Shown here piece after piece: positions 17,909-26,857 of a stretch of 64,000 nt of DNA. Positions within the stretch are counted from its first letter, which is position 1; every line of letters starts with the position of its first letter. This DNA is from Bacteroidota bacterium (lineage in GTDB: Bacteria; Bacteroidota; Bacteroidia; Chitinophagales; BACL12): positions 682,001 to 746,000 of the forward strand of contig JADJJZ010000006.1 of assembly GCA_016706255.1 (NCBI GenBank), given 5' to 3'. The position numbers and the translations under genes are program-made. The notes beneath the pieces are model-generated. The model saw only the letters and a list, made by a program, of their open reading frames with translations, was not told the origin of the DNA and searched no databases.

Positions 17909-18912
17909 TAAGGTTTAAATGGTTGGTTTTCTGTAAATAACATTAAATCCATGTAAGCCTGCGCATAACCTGAAACAGGATTTGCCAGCATAAGCACAGA
18001 AACTTGAATCAATTTTTCCGGCTCATAAATACCATTGCCAATCGGGTCAGCAGCAGCACCATTCACTAATGTTGGCATATCAGCATATTTACTGCTTACC
18101 AATTGCCATCCATCATTATTATTTAAAGCTACTTCAATAGAAAATAAATCTTCTTCACCATCGGTATATACGCCATCACCATTGTCATCTTCACGGAATT
18201 GAAATAAAACCAATCCGTTATTTAAACCCGGAATTTTTGATAACATCACATTAAAATAAACATTGTTCGGATTGCTGTTTAAACTAAATGTAGTTGCACC
18301 ATAAGCGCTACCGGGAATATCAACTAATCCTAATAACCAATCCCAATCCACAGTTCCGCCCATGTCATAATATTTCGCACCCTGAGCTGCAGGATCTGAA
18401 TCTGTAATTACAAAACTCATATCTGCGCCTGACTGCACAAAAGTGCTCCAGCCCGGATTAAATTCACCTTCAAAATCAGATAAAATTAATCCTGTAATAA
18501 CCTTAGTGCCTAAAACCGAAACATTTTGAATTAAGGTATCATCTTCACCATCTATCGTTAACATCGCTACACAATCCTCAGCTCTGAACATCGGTAATGT
18601 AGTTGCAGAACCATCCCAAATGGAATTATCCGCATCTATTAATCTTGAAAAACCTTCAATGGTATAAATTGCGCCGGAAGTATTTCCAACAACTTCAATT
18701 TTCCAGTTAACATTTTTCGAAAATTCAGCAGAAAAGGTCAAGGTTTGTCCAACACTAAAATCTACAGCAGCAGCACTTGCGCTTAAACTGTCTAAAATGC
18801 TGAAATCGCCATAAATATCGTTGAGCGAAGGGCCATCATATCCGGAATCATCTTTTGTACATGAAGCCAGTAATAAGACGGCTGAAAACAGAGGAAGAAA
18901 TATTTTTTTCAT
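17908..18912 (-). CDS. Putative surface glycan-binding lipoprotein, unknown family
   Basis: 334 residues with a lipoprotein signal MKKIFLPLFSAVLLLASC and an acidic stretch right after the Cys (CTKDDSGYDGPSLND), reminiscent of Bacteroidota surface-export signals. Two beta-rich domains follow: about 45-140, with VNWKIEVVGNTSGAIYTIEG, and about 145-330, with NPNNVYFNVMLSKIPGLNNG. I recognise no defined family. By position (third gene, between outer-membrane barrels and hydrolases) it resembles SusE/SusF-type or surface glycan-binding proteins. The gene starts 5 bases after the upstream stop and shares TAATG with the next gene, so translation is coupled. Confidence 0.6.
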   Translation of the reverse strand: MKKIFLPLFSAVLLLASCTKDDSGYDGPSLNDIYGDFSILDSLSASAAAVDFSVGQTLTFSAEFSKNVNWKIEVVGNTSGAIYTIEGFSRLIDADNSIWDGSATTLPMFRAEDCVAMLTIDGEDDTLIQNVSVLGTKVITGLILSDFEGEFNPGWSTFVQSGADMSFVITDSDPAAQGAKYYDMGGTVDWDWLLGLVDIPGSAYGATTFSLNSNPNNVYFNVMLSKIPGLNNGLVLFQFREDDNGDGVYTDGEEDLFSIEVALNNNDGWQLVSSKYADMPTLVNGAAADPIGNGIYEPEKLIQVSVLMLANPVSGYAQAYMDLMLFTENQPFKP

Positions 18913-18917
18913 ATCGC

Positions 18918-20648
18918 TTAAAATTTCATACTATAAATGAAAGCAAAATTGTTAATGCTGTAAGATGGTAAAACATCGCCAACCAGATTATTGTTTTGCA
19001 TAAACCGGTTATATTGACCCATCAGGTAAGTTTTTTCTGAAAAATTCCATCTCAACCCACCACCGGTTATTTGCTGACTGCCATCTACTACGTATTCGTT
19101 AAAGTTAATAATCTGGTCATATTTATCGGTTTGGTTTACAAACTCAAATCCTAAATAACTATGTTGCTGAAAACCAAACACAATATCTAAATCAGCTACC
19201 ACATTAGCCGTAAAGCCTAAACTAATTACATCTGTTTGTAAATCAACCGAAGGCACACCCGCTTCTCCATCGCGATTGGTGTTGTCGCTGCGCATGCCGG
19301 CAGTTAATTCAATTTTTTTATTCCATTTTAATAATTTATTCACCGCAATTGTTGCATCGGCATCCATGCGTGTAAAATTTCTCAAATTAAGGGTGCCTTG
19401 TCCGCGAATTTCCGATTGTGCTAAATAAGATGCATTTAATTTTACCGCATCATGCCATCCCGCCCAATTTAAACCAATTTCAAAGCCCTGTCGATTTGGT
19501 GTTGCTGCACCAAATGGTGTGATGTTATCATATTTCGCATCAAACGCCATTAAACCGGTTTGTAATTGTAAATTATATAAATCGGCTTCACGCAATAAAT
19601 CAAACATGGTTAATTCACGTAATACCTGATCGTTGGTTATACGTTCGTAAGCAGCCGGTGTGCCGTCAAAATTTATTCTTTTTGTTTGCGCACCTGCACT
19701 TCTGAAATTTGCATCTACACTTTTCATTCCAATATAAATACCTAATTGCCATGGTGAATATTTTGCTTCAATTTTGGTATCAAAAAAATTGCCATCTAAA
19801 ATCGGAGCAAGTGAATCATTAATAATTTCATTATGCGATTTTCCGATTTCACCGTTTGCAGATAATTCAATTTTACCAATAGTATAAGCTAATTGCGCAT
19901 TACCCGTTACTACCGGATTTACATATTGTTCAGTAGTACTTGCTGTGCCCGGAAAATCATATAAATTCGCATAATTTAATCCAAGCGAAAACATTTTGCT
20001 TTGTATTAAAGTCATATTTGCTGCAGAAAATAATCTTTCCGGTTGTGAACTTCCGTTTGTCGCTGCAACACGACCGGTAAAGCCTGTCCAGTTAATTTCT
20101 TTAATATATTTATTAAATACCAAACCAAAGTCAACAGCAGCACCTTGTTGGCGCCAGGTATTATCTGCATCATAAAAATTATCGTATGCAATTTGATCCG
20201 ATAAATGCGAAAATGCAGCAGGCGTTAATGTTTGTAATTCGCTGTTGGTATTATAAAAAGTATATGGTGTTAATTTATAATGCACATCACCAACTTCATA
20301 ACGAACAATATCTTTAATTACCCCTTTTACATATAATTCACGAACATCGAAAGTAACGCCTGAACCCCAAAATCCGCCAAAGTCGTTACGAATACGAACC
20401 GTACTTTGTATCGCAATATTTTCACCAGGGCGAATTAACATACCAAGGTCCACCAATGTATGCGACGATAAACTTTTTGGTGCCGTAACAGTGTCGGCAA
20501 CCGCAACGTCCTGCGATAAATTGTCTAAAAACGATAGCGTGCGTGCCGTACCGTTTAAACTGAATTTTTTTACCTCAGTTTGAGCTTGTGTTGTTAATGC
20601 CGAACACAAAATCAAACCTGTAAAAATGGCTGCGTTAATTTTTTTCAC
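18918..20648 (-). CDS. Outer-membrane beta-barrel protein of glycan operon (second barrel)
   Basis: 576 residues with a signal peptide MKKINAAIFTGLILCSALTTQAQ and a body of alternating amphipathic beta strands ending in ...IYSMKF, the terminal aromatic residue being typical of BAM-inserted barrels. There is no TonB-box/plug or SusD-like segment, so it is not SusC. Start is GTG at 20648, sharing TAGTG with the upstream stop. Segments such as RYEVGDVHYKLTPYTFYN may form surface loops. Likely roles are an oligosaccharide-conducting barrel or surface scaffold for the downstream lipoproteins and hydrolases. Function is inferred only from context. Confidence 0.65.
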   Translation of the reverse strand: MKKINAAIFTGLILCSALTTQAQTEVKKFSLNGTARTLSFLDNLSQDVAVADTVTAPKSLSSHTLVDLGMLIRPGENIAIQSTVRIRNDFGGFWGSGVTFDVRELYVKGVIKDIVRYEVGDVHYKLTPYTFYNTNSELQTLTPAAFSHLSDQIAYDNFYDADNTWRQQGAAVDFGLVFNKYIKEINWTGFTGRVAATNGSSQPERLFSAANMTLIQSKMFSLGLNYANLYDFPGTASTTEQYVNPVVTGNAQLAYTIGKIELSANGEIGKSHNEIINDSLAPILDGNFFDTKIEAKYSPWQLGIYIGMKSVDANFRSAGAQTKRINFDGTPAAYERITNDQVLRELTMFDLLREADLYNLQLQTGLMAFDAKYDNITPFGAATPNRQGFEIGLNWAGWHDAVKLNASYLAQSEIRGQGTLNLRNFTRMDADATIAVNKLLKWNKKIELTAGMRSDNTNRDGEAGVPSVDLQTDVISLGFTANVVADLDIVFGFQQHSYLGFEFVNQTDKYDQIINFNEYVVDGSQQITGGGLRWNFSEKTYLMGQYNRFMQNNNLVGDVLPSYSINNFAFIYSMKF

Positions 20649-22609
20649 TAGAAAAATATTTTTAATTCAACTATAGTTTCCTGATTTCTAAAAGTATCAT
20701 CTGCAAAACTCGCATCACTAAAATTAGCCCAGCGGTTGCGGATGTATAAAATAGCATTGCGACCTAAATCAATATCTAAACCTGCACCGTATCCATTGCC
20801 TGTCTGATTGCGCGGACGACGCGTCACTTCATCAATATCGGTTAAATAATTGCCAAGCGTACGCTCGTAACCATAATATCCGCTTAATACCAAACCATCG
20901 GTAATGCTATAATAAATTTCAATTTCACTCGCATATTGTCTGATGTATGCATCTTCATTTAATACCGGAATAATACTCCAGTCGCGCTGCACTGTGCTGT
21001 AATATCCCAAAAAGAAAATATACATCGGGCGATTAAATGCATGTGTTTTAAATTTTATTTGCGGTTCAAATACTGAAAAATATTTTTTATTTACGGCAAC
21101 ACCTGAACTGTCATCACTTAAATTAACAGTTTCATAAACATCGCGGTAAATCACTGAATATCTGTCGTACGGACCAACATTCGATGGAAATGCAAATCGC
21201 CAGAAACGTGCACGTGTTAAACTATTTACAGGATGCGAATACGTAATTACATTTGATGCCGGTGTAATTTCTCCATTCATACCGATGCCGATATTAAATG
21301 AAATATTTTCCCAGGTTTGTTCAATATTAATATCTAATCCCTGTCTGTTATTCGACATCATACCCATGCGCAACATCGCGCTGCCTGTAGGGCGAAGCAC
21401 TGCGCTGCTGCCAATAGAGCCTGCCGGAATATCGTTGGTAGTATATTCGGTAACGCTGCTGTTTAAAAATACCGAGTTGTTATTAAAAACTTCGGGAGCA
21501 ATACTAAATCCGTGTAAACTAATTACCGGAATATTTTTTTTGATGGGAGATATAATTGTTCCGCTAATCATTTCGCCCCAGCCTTCGTTGTTGAGCGGAC
21601 TAAAATATTGTGCCATACCGGCTTCAAGATGCAGGCCGAATGATTTTATTTTTTCATTTACTTCAAATGTAATGGTGTTAAATCCTACTTTTTCCAACGC
21701 TAAGCTATCGGCGTAAGTAATGCTGCTGATGGTGTTGATTCCATAAAATCTGCCTTCATTTAATTGTTTTATGATTTGGCCGCCGTATGATACATTCGGT
21801 GTGCTGCCAAACCCGCCATTTAATTCTGTTTTACCAACTAATATTTTTGCTTTTAAATCGCCCGGAAGTTCGGCTACATCCAAGGCGAAACCTTTAAATG
21901 CGCGATTTCCCCAACGTACATCCTGGTCAACTGCCCCTTCCGTATAATATTTGTCGTATCGCCCAAAAACCGCATTGGTAATGGGGTCCCAGGGGTTGCG
22001 TTCAAATAAAGTGAACCGATTATATCCACGAAACGAACCCATGGTAAGGTCGCTCAAAACATGCCATTGAATACCACCTGTGCGCAGCGTAAACGAACCA
22101 AACGAAGTTGAATGCGTCGCAGTAAAGTTGATGCCCAAATTCAAAATCATACTTCCACCCAACCGCGTTCCTTCAATCGGATTTTGAATACTCGGGCGCA
22201 AACTGTCCACCACCTGTTTTCCGTAAGCGCTACCCAACACACCGTTTAAATATTGGTAAGTATAAATGTCAAATGCCCACGATGTTTTTAATGTCGGTCT
22301 GCCCGAAACATTTAATTGTAAAGTTGGCAATTGTGTATCATCGCCAATAAACATCTGATTGGTTGGTGTGGTTTGTCCGCCTGCCGTGCTCAGCAAATAA
22401 GGTGTAAAATTCCGGGTTTGAGTGCCATAAAAACGGTAAAACCCAGATACCGCAACACGATACAGTTCATCCGGAGCATGTTTCGGAAACAACCCAACCT
22501 GAGGCGTAACCACGGTATTGCTTGTATCCCGCTGTCCAAACCCCAAAACAGGCAACAGCGCAGCCACGGCAAACAATCCAACTATTTTGTTTAATCTTTT
22601 CCCCAACAC
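20648..22609 (-). CDS. Outer-membrane beta-barrel protein of glycan operon (first barrel)
   Basis: 653 residues, starting at GTG 22609 (no in-frame ATG nearby; an in-frame stop lies just upstream). Signal peptide MLGKRLNKIVGLFAVAALLPVLGFGQ. The remainder alternates hydrophobic and polar beta strands and ends VELKIFF, a classical barrel C terminus. No TonB plug is seen, so it is not a SusC transporter. It is the first gene of the six-gene operon and the promoter carries the palindromic operator described separately. It and the second barrel may form a paired outer-membrane device. I do not recognise a named family. Confidence 0.65.
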   Translation of the reverse strand: MLGKRLNKIVGLFAVAALLPVLGFGQRDTSNTVVTPQVGLFPKHAPDELYRVAVSGFYRFYGTQTRNFTPYLLSTAGGQTTPTNQMFIGDDTQLPTLQLNVSGRPTLKTSWAFDIYTYQYLNGVLGSAYGKQVVDSLRPSIQNPIEGTRLGGSMILNLGINFTATHSTSFGSFTLRTGGIQWHVLSDLTMGSFRGYNRFTLFERNPWDPITNAVFGRYDKYYTEGAVDQDVRWGNRAFKGFALDVAELPGDLKAKILVGKTELNGGFGSTPNVSYGGQIIKQLNEGRFYGINTISSITYADSLALEKVGFNTITFEVNEKIKSFGLHLEAGMAQYFSPLNNEGWGEMISGTIISPIKKNIPVISLHGFSIAPEVFNNNSVFLNSSVTEYTTNDIPAGSIGSSAVLRPTGSAMLRMGMMSNNRQGLDINIEQTWENISFNIGIGMNGEITPASNVITYSHPVNSLTRARFWRFAFPSNVGPYDRYSVIYRDVYETVNLSDDSSGVAVNKKYFSVFEPQIKFKTHAFNRPMYIFFLGYYSTVQRDWSIIPVLNEDAYIRQYASEIEIYYSITDGLVLSGYYGYERTLGNYLTDIDEVTRRPRNQTGNGYGAGLDIDLGRNAILYIRNRWANFSDASFADDTFRNQETIVELKIFF

Positions 22610-22646
22610 AATAGGTTTTGCGTATTAAAATTACACGTTTACAAAT

Positions 22647-22684
22647 CAAATGTAATACTTTTTGTAAAAATTACAATTAGTGCC
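22647..22684 (-). promoter_or_regulatory. Promoter plus palindromic operator of the glycan operon (site 1)
   Basis: On the minus strand TTG (22674-22676) is followed by exactly 19 bases and TACATTTG (22647-22654), a perfect Bacteroidota promoter. The spacer contains the palindrome core TTGTAAAAATTACAA (plus-strand 22662-22676) with the extended arm AATACTTTTTGTAA (22654-22667). The same arm recurs at 34.71 kb and, more loosely, at 37.76 kb, so a shared repressor/activator site is likely. Confidence 0.75.
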
Positions 22685-22726
22685 CAACTTTTTCTCCCAT
22701 CCAAGCTCAAAATGTTTTGGGCGTTT

Positions 22727-22778
22727 CCCCTATAGTGATTAATAATTTGCCCCTGCAAATTATTAATCACTATAGGGG
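22727..22778. repeat. Perfect 24-bp inverted repeat
   Basis: Arms at 22727-22750 and 22755-22778 are perfect reverse complements (beginning CCCCTATAGTGATTAAT) around a 4-base CCCT loop. It sits upstream of the glycan-operon promoter and is followed by a second imperfect palindrome centred on CCGAGGCGGAC (about 22796-22829). No T-run follows, so a terminator is unlikely. It may be a small palindromic mobile element or strong cruciform. Confidence 0.75.
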
Positions 22779-22919
22779 CCGGGCTATCCACTCCAACCCC
22801 TTTGCCGAGGCGGACAAAGGGGGTTTCCGTTACTATCCCTAACGCGATTTTGAGTAAAAATGTAATTAGTCGAGTTGAAATTAAAACCACTCCATGCATA
22901 TCTCTTAAACGAAAAATTA

Positions 22920-22974
22920 GCAAATGTCACCATGTAGGGGCGAATTGCATCCGCCCATACATGGTGACGTTTGC
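22920..22974. repeat. Palindromic repeat B, copy 1
   Basis: Imperfect palindrome with 16-base arms (GCAAATGTCACCATGT / ACATGGTGACGTTTGC) around an inner AGGGGCGAATTGCATCCGCCC. Its flanks CTTAAACGAAAAATTA and GGAATGTTTGGATAAATT are shared with copies 2 and 3, so the whole unit is about 100 bp. Confidence 0.75.
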
Positions 22975-23070
22975 GGAATGTTTGGATAAATTAAAATTGT
23001 TCTGAATAACTATTGATAATAAGTCGAATCAAAACTAAAACCACTCATTCCTCATTACTCATCGCTCATT

Positions 23071-23243
23071 CAATGAGTTGTTCGCTGCGCTCACATGAGT
23101 GATGAATAATGAGTGGTGACGGCAATACCGGAAATAATTCCATCACTTAAACGAAAAATTAGCAAACGTCATCATGTAGGGGCGAATTGCATCCGCCCTA
23201 ACATGATGACGTTTGCGGAATGTATAGATAAATTGAAATTGTG
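23071..23243. repeat. Long direct repeat, left copy (flanks AraC-SDR genes)
   Basis: A ~173-bp unit from CAATGAGTTGTTCGCTGCGC through palindrome B copy 2 (23162-23216, perfect 16-bp arms GCAAACGTCATCATGT) to AAATTGT. It matches 25175-25346 with only about a dozen differences by eye, in the same orientation. Confidence 0.8.
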
Positions 23244-23368
23244 GAAAATAATTTACTAATTCAAATTTTGCTTACCTTTAAAATAAATTACTAATGTTCC
23301 GCCATTATTCAAAGGTGATAACGTTAATGTTCAAATAAAACTGCATCTAATAGAATTGAACAATTAAA

Positions 23369-24250
23369 ATGCAAGAAACAAAAGGATTACTTGACAAAAT
23401 AAAACAGCACGACAAACTTGCGATTAGAGTAAACTCTAATTCAAATAATAATTTGTCTGCTGATGTAATGAAAATGCTTACAGAACCACACAGAAAAGCT
23501 AATTACTTTTTTGTGTTTGTTGAAAGTGGTTCGCTAACGCATAAGGTTGACCTAAACGATTTGACAATTACAAATGGGCAATTGTTTTTTGTTTTGCCTA
23601 ATCAAATCCATTCAGTCCCTCCACAGAAGCAAGGTAACATTGAATGTTTCAAAATGAGTTTTGACCAAAACTGCTTGTCTTTACTTCCTAAACAATTTTC
23701 TTTTTTACTCAATCCATTAAATTCACAAATCATTTCATTTGACAGTGATTCGAGCCAACGCGTAAAAATACTTTTTGATATACTCGACAAAATATTGCAT
23801 TCAGAAAACGACCAAAAAGATGCTGAAATTATTTTGGCGCATCTTAATTCACTTTTAACGGAGTTGAACAAAGCATATTTTAAAAGTGTTGCAAAAGAAA
23901 ATTCTGAATCAAACAAACTTTCAAAATACATTGAGTTTAAAATTGCAGTTGAAACTCATCTAACAGAACAACATTCTATAAATACTATTGCCGATAATCT
24001 TTCAATAACAACAAATAATCTCTACAATATTGTAAAAGCGTTTTCGGGAGTTTCGCCAAAAGAATTTATCACAAACCGTTTGATGTTAGAGGCACAGCGG
24101 AAACTTTTCTATTCTGAGACATCGGTAAAAGAATTGGCTTACGAGTTAGGTTTCAGCGATCCTGATTATTTTTCAAAGCTTTTCAAAAAGAATACCGGCA
24201 AAAGTGTAACGCAGTTTGTAGAAAGCATTCAGGATTTGTCAAGCAAATAA
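23369..24250 (+). CDS. AraC-family transcriptional regulator
   Basis: 293 residues: an N-terminal cupin-like sensing region (about 1-160) and a C-terminal AraC double helix-turn-helix (about 195-290). The latter contains INTIADNLSITTNNLYNIVK, GVSPKEFITNRLMLEAQRKL and the second-helix signature ELGFSDPDYFSKLFKKNTG. It lies 66 bp upstream of a short-chain dehydrogenase gene in the same direction, a common regulator-oxidoreductase pairing. The pair is enclosed by long direct repeats, suggesting recent acquisition. The effector is unknown. Confidence 0.92.
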   Translation: MQETKGLLDKIKQHDKLAIRVNSNSNNNLSADVMKMLTEPHRKANYFFVFVESGSLTHKVDLNDLTITNGQLFFVLPNQIHSVPPQKQGNIECFKMSFDQNCLSLLPKQFSFLLNPLNSQIISFDSDSSQRVKILFDILDKILHSENDQKDAEIILAHLNSLLTELNKAYFKSVAKENSESNKLSKYIEFKIAVETHLTEQHSINTIADNLSITTNNLYNIVKAFSGVSPKEFITNRLMLEAQRKLFYSETSVKELAYELGFSDPDYFSKLFKKNTGKSVTQFVESIQDLSSK

Positions 24251-24316
24251 AGTGAATAGTCCATCTCAATTAATTTTGACCTGCTGACTTTTGTGATTCC
24301 ATTAAAAAATGTAAAA

Positions 24317-25055
24317 ATGAAATCAGCATTAGTAACAGGAGCTAACAAAAGTATTGGCTATGAAGTTGCGCGACAACTTGCTCAAAAAGGCATTTATGTT
24401 TATCTAGGCAGTCGCAATTTGGATAATGGTATAGCAGCAGTTAATAAATTAAATGCAGAAGGATTAAAAAATGTTGAAGCCATTCAGCTTGACGTTACAA
24501 ACGATGAATCTGTAGAAAATGCTCGAGTAGAAATTAGCAGGAAAACACAAGTGTTGAACATACTAATTAACAATGCCGGCATCTTTGGGGGCTATCCACA
24601 AGGAGCCCTCAATACCACTATCGAACAATTTAAAACTACTTACGATTCAAATGTATTTGGTGTTGTAAGAGTTACACAGGCATTTATTGATTTATTAAAA
24701 ATATCATCTGAACCGCGCATTGTAAATGTAAGTTCAAGTCAAGGCTCTATTACCTTTGCATAGCGACCCTGCCTACAAATATTACGATTACAAAGCTGCT
24801 GCTTACCTTTCTTCAAAATCAGCAATGAATATGTACACAGTAGTATTGGCTTACGAACTGAAAAACACCAACTTTAAAGTAAATGCTGTTTGCCCCGGAT
24901 ACACGAATACTGATTTTAATGGACATCGTGGTACTGGAACCGTTGAAGATGCCGGCAAACGAATTATAAAATATGCTTTAATTGATAAAGATGGCCCGAC
25001 AGGGAAATTTTTTAGCGAAGAAAATAATCCTGCAACAGGAGAAATTGCTTGGTAA
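24317..25055 (+). pseudogene. Short-chain dehydrogenase/reductase, frameshifted
   Basis: Begins MKSALVTGANKSIGYEVARQ (NAD(P)-binding TGxxxGxG motif), then NNAG and NVSSSQGSIT. At 24749-24762 the frame breaks (ITFA-stop). One base shifted, the next frame continues HSDPAYKYYDYKAAAYLSSK, giving the catalytic YxxxK region, then NMYTVVLAYEL and VCPGYTNTDF to the stop at 25055. Removing one T from the TTT at about 24752 restores a normal ~245-residue SDR. I chose ATG 24317 over GTG 24293. Either a decayed gene or a one-base sequencing error; domain content is otherwise intact. Confidence 0.88.
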
Positions 25056-25174
25056 TAAAAAAACATGTAACACTTACAGCGCTTCTGCATAATGGCTTTT
25101 CGTTTCATAAATTGTTAATATAGAAAGCCGAGTCGAAATTATATCCATTAATTCCACATTATTCATCCCACATC

Positions 25175-25346
25175 CAATGAGTTGTTCGCTGCGCTCACAT
25201 GAGTGATGAGTAATGAGTGGTGACTGCAATACCGGAAATAATTCCATCACTTAAATGAAAAATTAGCAAACGTCAACATGTAGGGGCGAATTGCATCCGC
25301 CCATACATGATGGCGTTTGCGGGATGTTTGGATAAATTAAATTGTC
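25175..25346. repeat. Long direct repeat, right copy (flanks AraC-SDR genes)
   Basis: Near-identical to 23071-23243. It includes palindrome B copy 3 (25266-25320; arms GCAAACGTCAACATGT / ACATGATGGCGTTTGC). Just upstream is a CTCATTACTCATC-type block. No gene is visible between 25056 and 25612. Confidence 0.8.
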
Positions 25347-25612
25347 CGAAGTATAAATTATTAATAATCGAGTCGAATATCAAACTACACCTTACCCATT
25401 ACACTTGTCACTGCAAGGTTTCCTTATAAAAATTCAAAATTTATGTAAATTTGGCTTAGGTAAATGCGGAAGCTGCTTAAAAATAGTTTCGGTAAATCTT
25501 TAACGTCCAAATGCTTCAAATATTTGGTGATTTACACTAAGTAACTTTGGAAAGTAATTCAACATTTATGGGAGTAAATAATTTTTATTACATTGAAAAT
25601 GCACTTATTAAT

Positions 25613-26248
25613 ATGAAAAGATATTCGCTTATATTATTATGTTATTTATTGATTTTAGGAAGTTGCAAACAAACAACAAAATCGGACGAAAAGGCTAATC
25701 AAGCTAAACAAAACGTTGAGAAAAACCCGATAGATACTATTGGAACTGCCGATAGGTATTTCAATTTTCAGAATACTAGCATTCAAACAGATTTTTATGA
25801 TACGGTATTCCAAAAATTTTCTAGTGAAAATGCAGAGGATTGTTTTACCTTTTATATGCCAAGTGGAAATATCAACGATACAAAGTGCACTATTAAAATT
25901 AGGTCACGAGCCGGTGAACTAATTTATGAAAAAACCTTTACAACAAGTGATCTAGTAAATGGTTATTCAACATATAAAATTTCTAGTGATTTAGAAATGG
26001 AGGAATATGTTCTGTGGGAGGCCAAAAAAGTTTTAACTAAAACTTCATTTCTTGATATTAACAATGATGACGAAAATAATATTATTAATTCCACGACAAA
26101 GGAAGATATACAAGACTACGAAACCTTTGTTGAATGTCGTGAAGAAAACAGACCTTTGTTTTGTATAGCATTACATGAGGAAGACATTACCATAATTGGA
26201 TTCTCAAAGAAAAAGAACAAAGTAGTTGACTTAATTTATTGTTGCTAG
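25613..26248 (+). CDS. Predicted lipoprotein, unknown function
   Basis: 211 residues from ATG 25613: MKRYSLILLCYLLILGSCKQ is a clear lipoprotein signal with the acylated Cys in LGSC. The mature part is acidic and Thr/Asn-rich (DTIGTADRYFNFQNTSIQTD), with no motif I recognise. An upstream in-frame TTG (25547) would add 22 residues before the signal peptide and is rejected. It stands alone in the accessory zone, 3' of the repeat-rich gap. Confidence 0.75.
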   Translation: MKRYSLILLCYLLILGSCKQTTKSDEKANQAKQNVEKNPIDTIGTADRYFNFQNTSIQTDFYDTVFQKFSSENAEDCFTFYMPSGNINDTKCTIKIRSRAGELIYEKTFTTSDLVNGYSTYKISSDLEMEEYVLWEAKKVLTKTSFLDINNDDENNIINSTTKEDIQDYETFVECREENRPLFCIALHEEDITIIGFSKKKNKVVDLIYCC

Positions 26249-26353
26249 GTTATGCGATTAATAAAACCTTAAACTAATTAACGAACTTTGCCTAAATATA
26301 CCAACGGGGAAAGCAGAAAACCGAGTAGAGTAGGCAAAGCAAAAAAATAAACG

Positions 26354-26605
26354 ATGAAAAAATTTATGATTGATATTCTTTTACAAGGAATAGATGATGA
26401 AACAAGAATGAAATTATTGCCAAAAGAACAAGAAATAATAAAAGAATGGGAGGACAATGGAACACTATTGGATTCCTACATAAAAGCTGACACCGCCGGA
26501 ATTTACCTGATACTAACCGCTGAAGATAAAATAGACGCAGATAAAAAACTTTCCACGCTTCCTTACTATCCGTATATGAAAATCGAAATAATGACGTTGA
26601 GGTGA
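26354..26605 (+). CDS. Small muconolactone-isomerase/YCII-like protein
   Basis: 83 residues, MKKFMIDILLQGIDDETRMK ... YPYMKIEIMTLR. The alternating beta-alpha-beta pattern, the N-terminal FMIDI strand and the C-terminal YYPYMKIEIMTL strand resemble the small ferredoxin-like alpha+beta barrel proteins annotated as muconolactone-isomerase-like or YCII-related. No catalytic inference is safe. It is a single gene, with no operon partner within 80 bp. Confidence 0.6.
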   Translation: MKKFMIDILLQGIDDETRMKLLPKEQEIIKEWEDNGTLLDSYIKADTAGIYLILTAEDKIDADKKLSTLPYYPYMKIEIMTLR

Positions 26606-26689
26606 GAAGATAGGGGCTAAGGCGGTAGAGGTTATATGTGAAGCGTATCCGAATCATGTAACAATTGGCGACTTGTTTAAACAATATCT

Positions 26690-26847
26690 ATGCAAACTCG
26701 TTTTTTCTTAAGTATACTAATAAGTTTAGCAATTATGGGTTGCCATTCAACTAAGGCTATAAACTTAATCAAGAAACAGTTTGGTTACCTGTTGTTGCGA
26801 ACCCCAATAATAGATCTAAAAGTGAAAACTTCCTTTTTATAATTTAA
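26690..26847 (+). pseudogene. Tiny lipoprotein remnant, probably frameshifted
   Basis: ATG 26690 encodes MQTRFFLSILISLAIMGCHS, a convincing lipoprotein signal, then an unlikely basic tail ending at 26842. Adding one A at the AAA near 26761-26763 switches to a more protein-like reading, KLNQETVWLPVVANP and onward, ending at 26847, 10 bases before the next gene. Even repaired it is only about 52 residues, so it may be a truncated lipoprotein. Confidence 0.45.
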
Positions 26848-26857
26848 AACGACAACC

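Noticed and set aside
22331..22594. ORFs antisense to or out of frame with the first barrel gene
   Set aside because: Shadow frames of a long, well-supported gene.
18918..22609. SusC/TonB-dependent transporter identity for the two barrels
   Set aside because: Neither has a plug domain, TonB box or the usual ~1000-residue length, and no SusD is next to them.
22639..22923. 94-residue minus-strand ORF upstream of the glycan operon
   Set aside because: It consists of the operator, the 24-bp inverted repeat and palindromic repeats; not coding.
22926..25320. Possible CRISPR array from repeated palindromes
   Set aside because: Copies are irregularly spaced (about 240 bp and 2.1 kb), spacers are not uniform, and no cas genes occur.
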